Source: Clostridiaceae bacterium
Lineage (GTDB): Bacteria > Bacillota > Clostridia > Oscillospirales > Acutalibacteraceae
Assembly (NCBI GenBank): GCA_016297555.1
Contig: JAEDGK010000109.1
Location: 1 to 6,669, forward strand
Length of the DNA: 6,669 bases
Reading direction: 5' to 3'
Under the pieces are notes generated by a model. That model saw only the letters and a list, made by a program, of their open reading frames with translations, was not told the origin of the DNA and made no database searches. Positions 4,745-6,669 of the stretch are shown piece after piece. The translations under genes and the position numbers were made by a program. Positions within the stretch are counted from its first letter, which is position 1. Every line of letters starts with the position of its first letter.

Positions 4745-6460
4745 TCAGTCTTTATTCTGATATCTTTTGATTTTCTGGGTTGTAGTTTTAACAAATTCGG
4801 TTCTTCTTATCTTAAAATCAACGATTTTTTTGTAAGCGGGAAGCTTTTCGTTAACGGATTTGACAACATTATCCATCATTCCGTAAAGCTCGTCGTCGGA
4901 AACCTCATCCTTTTCTTTTCCGAAACGCTCTTTGATTTCTTCAAAGTTGGGGAAAATTCTTGCCGCAACAATGGTTTCTCCCTTTTTGTTTTCGTCGCCG
5001 AGAACAAGACATTCGCTTACAAGCGAGTCACTGCCGAGGTGGAATTCAAGCTCTTCGGGATAAATGTTTTTGCCGTTGCTCGTTACGATAACATTCTTGC
5101 TTCTGCCGGAAATATAGTAGTGACCCTTTTTGTCAACATATCCGAGGTCGCCCGTGTGGAAAAAGCCGTCGGAATCAATAACCTTTGCGGTTTCCTCCGG
5201 ATTATTGTAGTATCCGAGCATAACCATAGGACCTTTTATGCAGATTTCGCCGATGCCCGTTTCGGGGTCGGGGTCAAGAATTTTTGCTTCAACTCCGGGC
5301 AGGGGAACGCCGACCGATTCCGCAAGATGCAATCTGTCGTGATTGATAATTGCAAGCGGAGCACATTCGGTGAGACCGTAGCCGAAAAGTATCTGAATTC
5401 CGAAAGCGTCAAAGTCTTTGAGTATCTGCGGTTTTATGGGAGCAGCTCCGCAGATTATCAGGCGCATTGAGCCGCCGAAAGTATCAATGATTTCTTTAAA
5501 GAAAACTTTTTTCAGGTCAAGACCCACATATGAGCCTGCCTTGCAAAGAACCTTGCCGATTTTAAACAGAGTTTCGCCGTGAGGCTTTGCCTGAATTGCT
5601 TTGATAAGGCGCTTGTGAACCGTTTCGAGCACAAGCGGAACGCTTACGAAAATTGAAGGTGAAAACTCCTTCATATTTTTGAGAACATATTTGAAGCCGT
5701 CGCAGAAGGTTACCTTTGCTCCGCAGTAAGGAGCAAAGAAAAGAATAATTGTGCTCTCATAGGTGTGATGGAGAGGCAGCATTGAAATGCCGCAGTCCTC
5801 GGGGTTGATTTTAACTATGCCCATTGTTGCCATAACCTCGGAGCAGAAATTCCTGTGGCAGAGCATAACTCCCTTTGATGTGCCGGTTGTGCCCGATGTG
5901 AAAAGCAGAGAGCACATTTTTTCGGGGTCGATTTCCGCGTCAAGAAATCTCCTGTCTCCGCTTTCGAGAAGCTTGCGGCCTCTTTCAACAAGCTCGTTTA
6001 TTGTCAGAATTCCCTCTGCGGGTTCCTCTCGGATAAGAACGATTTGCAGGTCTTTTTTTAACTCGTCTTTTCTTTCGTTGAGCTTTGCGGCAATTTTTTT
6101 GTCGCAGAAAATCAGCTTGACATCGGAAATGTTAAGAATAGGGTTGATGTCGTCAAAAAGAAGCTCTCTGTCGATAGGAACAATAACTCCGACGCCCGTA
6201 ACGGTTGCCATATATGATAAAGCCCATTCATAGCAATTATCTGCACATATTGCTATTTTTTCTCCGGCGTAGCCCATATCGACAAGTGCTGTTCCGAGTG
6301 CGTTTATCTGCTCCTGATATTCTTTGTATGTCAATTCGTAATGCTCGCCTCGGGAACTCTTTATTTCAAAAGCGGGCTTGTCGCCGTATAATTCAATGCT
6401 TTGCGAAAGTAAATCTCTTAAATCTCTTATTTCTCTGACTTCATAAAAAGGCTTAGTCAA
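4745..6460 (-). CDS. AMP-forming fatty acyl-CoA ligase (long-chain type)
   Basis: This 571-residue member of the ANL adenylate-forming superfamily most resembles long-chain fatty acid-CoA ligases (FadD/FACS). These activate a carboxylic acid with ATP to an acyl-AMP and transfer it to CoA. Motifs in order are the A3 P-loop LFTSGTTGTSKG (186-197), PLHHTYE (229-235), CGAAPI (338-343), A5 FGYGLTECAP (359-368), A7 FHTGDLGYVD (434-443) with D438, A8 hinge ISGRSKNVIVTSNGKNIYPEELE (450-472), and the A10 catalytic lysine in TTTQKIKR (K563). Length is normal, with no transmembrane segment and no carrier domain. Chain-length preference cannot be read, and no beta-oxidation gene is nearby, so lipid recycling or fatty-acid incorporation is as likely as degradation. 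Translation starts at TTG (6458-6460): no in-frame ATG or GTG lies between it and the upstream stop at 6485-6487. The gene has its own promoter and terminator. Confidence 0.92.
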   Translation of the reverse strand: MTKPFYEVREIRDLRDLLSQSIELYGDKPAFEIKSSRGEHYELTYKEYQEQINALGTALVDMGYAGEKIAICADNCYEWALSYMATVTGVGVIVPIDRELLFDDINPILNISDVKLIFCDKKIAAKLNERKDELKKDLQIVLIREEPAEGILTINELVERGRKLLESGDRRFLDAEIDPEKMCSLLFTSGTTGTSKGVMLCHRNFCSEVMATMGIVKINPEDCGISMLPLHHTYESTIILFFAPYCGAKVTFCDGFKYVLKNMKEFSPSIFVSVPLVLETVHKRLIKAIQAKPHGETLFKIGKVLCKAGSYVGLDLKKVFFKEIIDTFGGSMRLIICGAAPIKPQILKDFDAFGIQILFGYGLTECAPLAIINHDRLHLAESVGVPLPGVEAKILDPDPETGIGEICIKGPMVMLGYYNNPEETAKVIDSDGFFHTGDLGYVDKKGHYYISGRSKNVIVTSNGKNIYPEELEFHLGSDSLVSECLVLGDENKKGETIVAARIFPNFEEIKERFGKEKDEVSDDELYGMMDNVVKSVNEKLPAYKKIVDFKIRRTEFVKTTTQKIKRYQNKD

Positions 6461-6468
6461 AGAACTGC

Positions 6469-6474
6469 ACCCCC
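6469..6474 (-). promoter_or_regulatory. Ribosome binding site supporting a TTG start
   Basis: The minus strand reads GGGGGT, with G in place of A relative to GGAGGT, about 8 bases before TTG at 6458-6460. It is the only purine-rich element near the start of the ligase frame. Together with the upstream in-frame stop, it makes TTG the best start. Confidence 0.6.
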
Positions 6475-6503
6475 AAATTACTATTTATAACAAAAGTAAC
6501 AGT

Positions 6504-6532
6504 ATTTTATCATACGGGGAATTAAAAATCAA
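6504..6532 (-). promoter_or_regulatory. Promoter of the acyl-CoA ligase gene
   Basis: The minus strand shows TTGATT (-35, 6527-6532), a 17-base spacer, and TAAAAT (-10, 6504-6509) with an upstream TG one base before it (extended -10). The predicted start near 6497 gives a leader of about 37 bases. I saw no FapR- or FadR-like palindrome over the promoter, so control by fatty acids is not supported by eye. Confidence 0.75.
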
Positions 6533-6614
6533 GGGTTAAAACATTAAGATTTCTCTAAATATTGTACGCAAAAGCGATTGTTGTAACATATATTTTGTGT
6601 TTTTACTCATAATT

Positions 6615-6641
6615 AAAAAAGCGGCAGCTCCGAAAAGCCGC
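6615..6641 (-). terminator. Intrinsic terminator of a gene beyond the right edge
   Basis: GCGGC (6621-6625) pairs with GCCGC (6637-6641) around an 11-base loop. On the minus strand TTTTTT (6615-6620) follows directly. TAA codons lie just upstream in two minus frames (6657-6659 and 6661-6663), so the last codons of a neighbouring minus-strand gene may be at the window edge, but too little is present to identify it. This terminator isolates the ligase unit from upstream transcription. Confidence 0.75.
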
Positions 6642-6669
6642 CGCCGATTTGCCGGATTATTTAATTTCG

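Noticed and set aside
5787..6233. 148-codon plus-strand open frame opposite the acyl-CoA ligase
   Set aside because: It is serine-rich low-complexity translation antisense to conserved ANL motifs, without supporting signals.
6542..6614. Second promoter or small gene between the right-edge terminator and the ligase promoter
   Set aside because: TACAAT occurs here but lacks a -35 at proper spacing, and no ribosome site precedes an open frame of useful length.

Overview
The window looks like chromosomal DNA of an anaerobic low-to-mid-GC Firmicute of class Clostridia (Oscillospiraceae/Lachnospiraceae-like). The evidence is the GGGAGG-type Shine-Dalgarno sequences, the short HisG with a separate HisZ, a small one-domain DtxR/MntR-type regulator of a type common in Clostridia, and sigma-A-like promoters with a strong TATAAT bias. 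Species cannot be read from the sequence. All six recognisable genes lie on the minus strand, so transcription runs from high to low coordinates. No mobile element, RNA gene or CRISPR array was seen.

There are three transcription units. (1) At the right end, a hairpin with a six-T tail (6615-6641) closes a gene outside the window. A single-gene unit follows: promoter 6504-6532, a fatty acyl-CoA ligase (6460 to 4745) starting at TTG, and a strong terminator (4708-4738). (2) A second promoter (4658-4686) drives an N-terminally anchored alpha/beta hydrolase (4612 to 3650). A DtxR-family metal-dependent repressor gene (3620 to 3255) follows after 29 bases, and a hairpin terminator (3213-3239) ends the unit. 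(3) A third promoter (3124-3152) drives a histidine biosynthesis operon, hisZ-hisG-hisD, with 7-base and 4-base gene overlaps. HisZ and the short HisG together form the ATP phosphoribosyltransferase of the first step, and HisD catalyses the last two oxidations. The operon may continue past the left edge, but the 51 bases after hisD show no convincing next start.

The window is mostly ordinary housekeeping DNA, and I found no clearly new system. Points worth a second look are the DtxR-like rather than MntR-like metal ligands of the small repressor, its pairing with a membrane-anchored hydrolase, and the his promoter. That promoter has a short leader without a T-box, a perfect inverted repeat abutting the -35 and a tandem 7-mer in the spacer.
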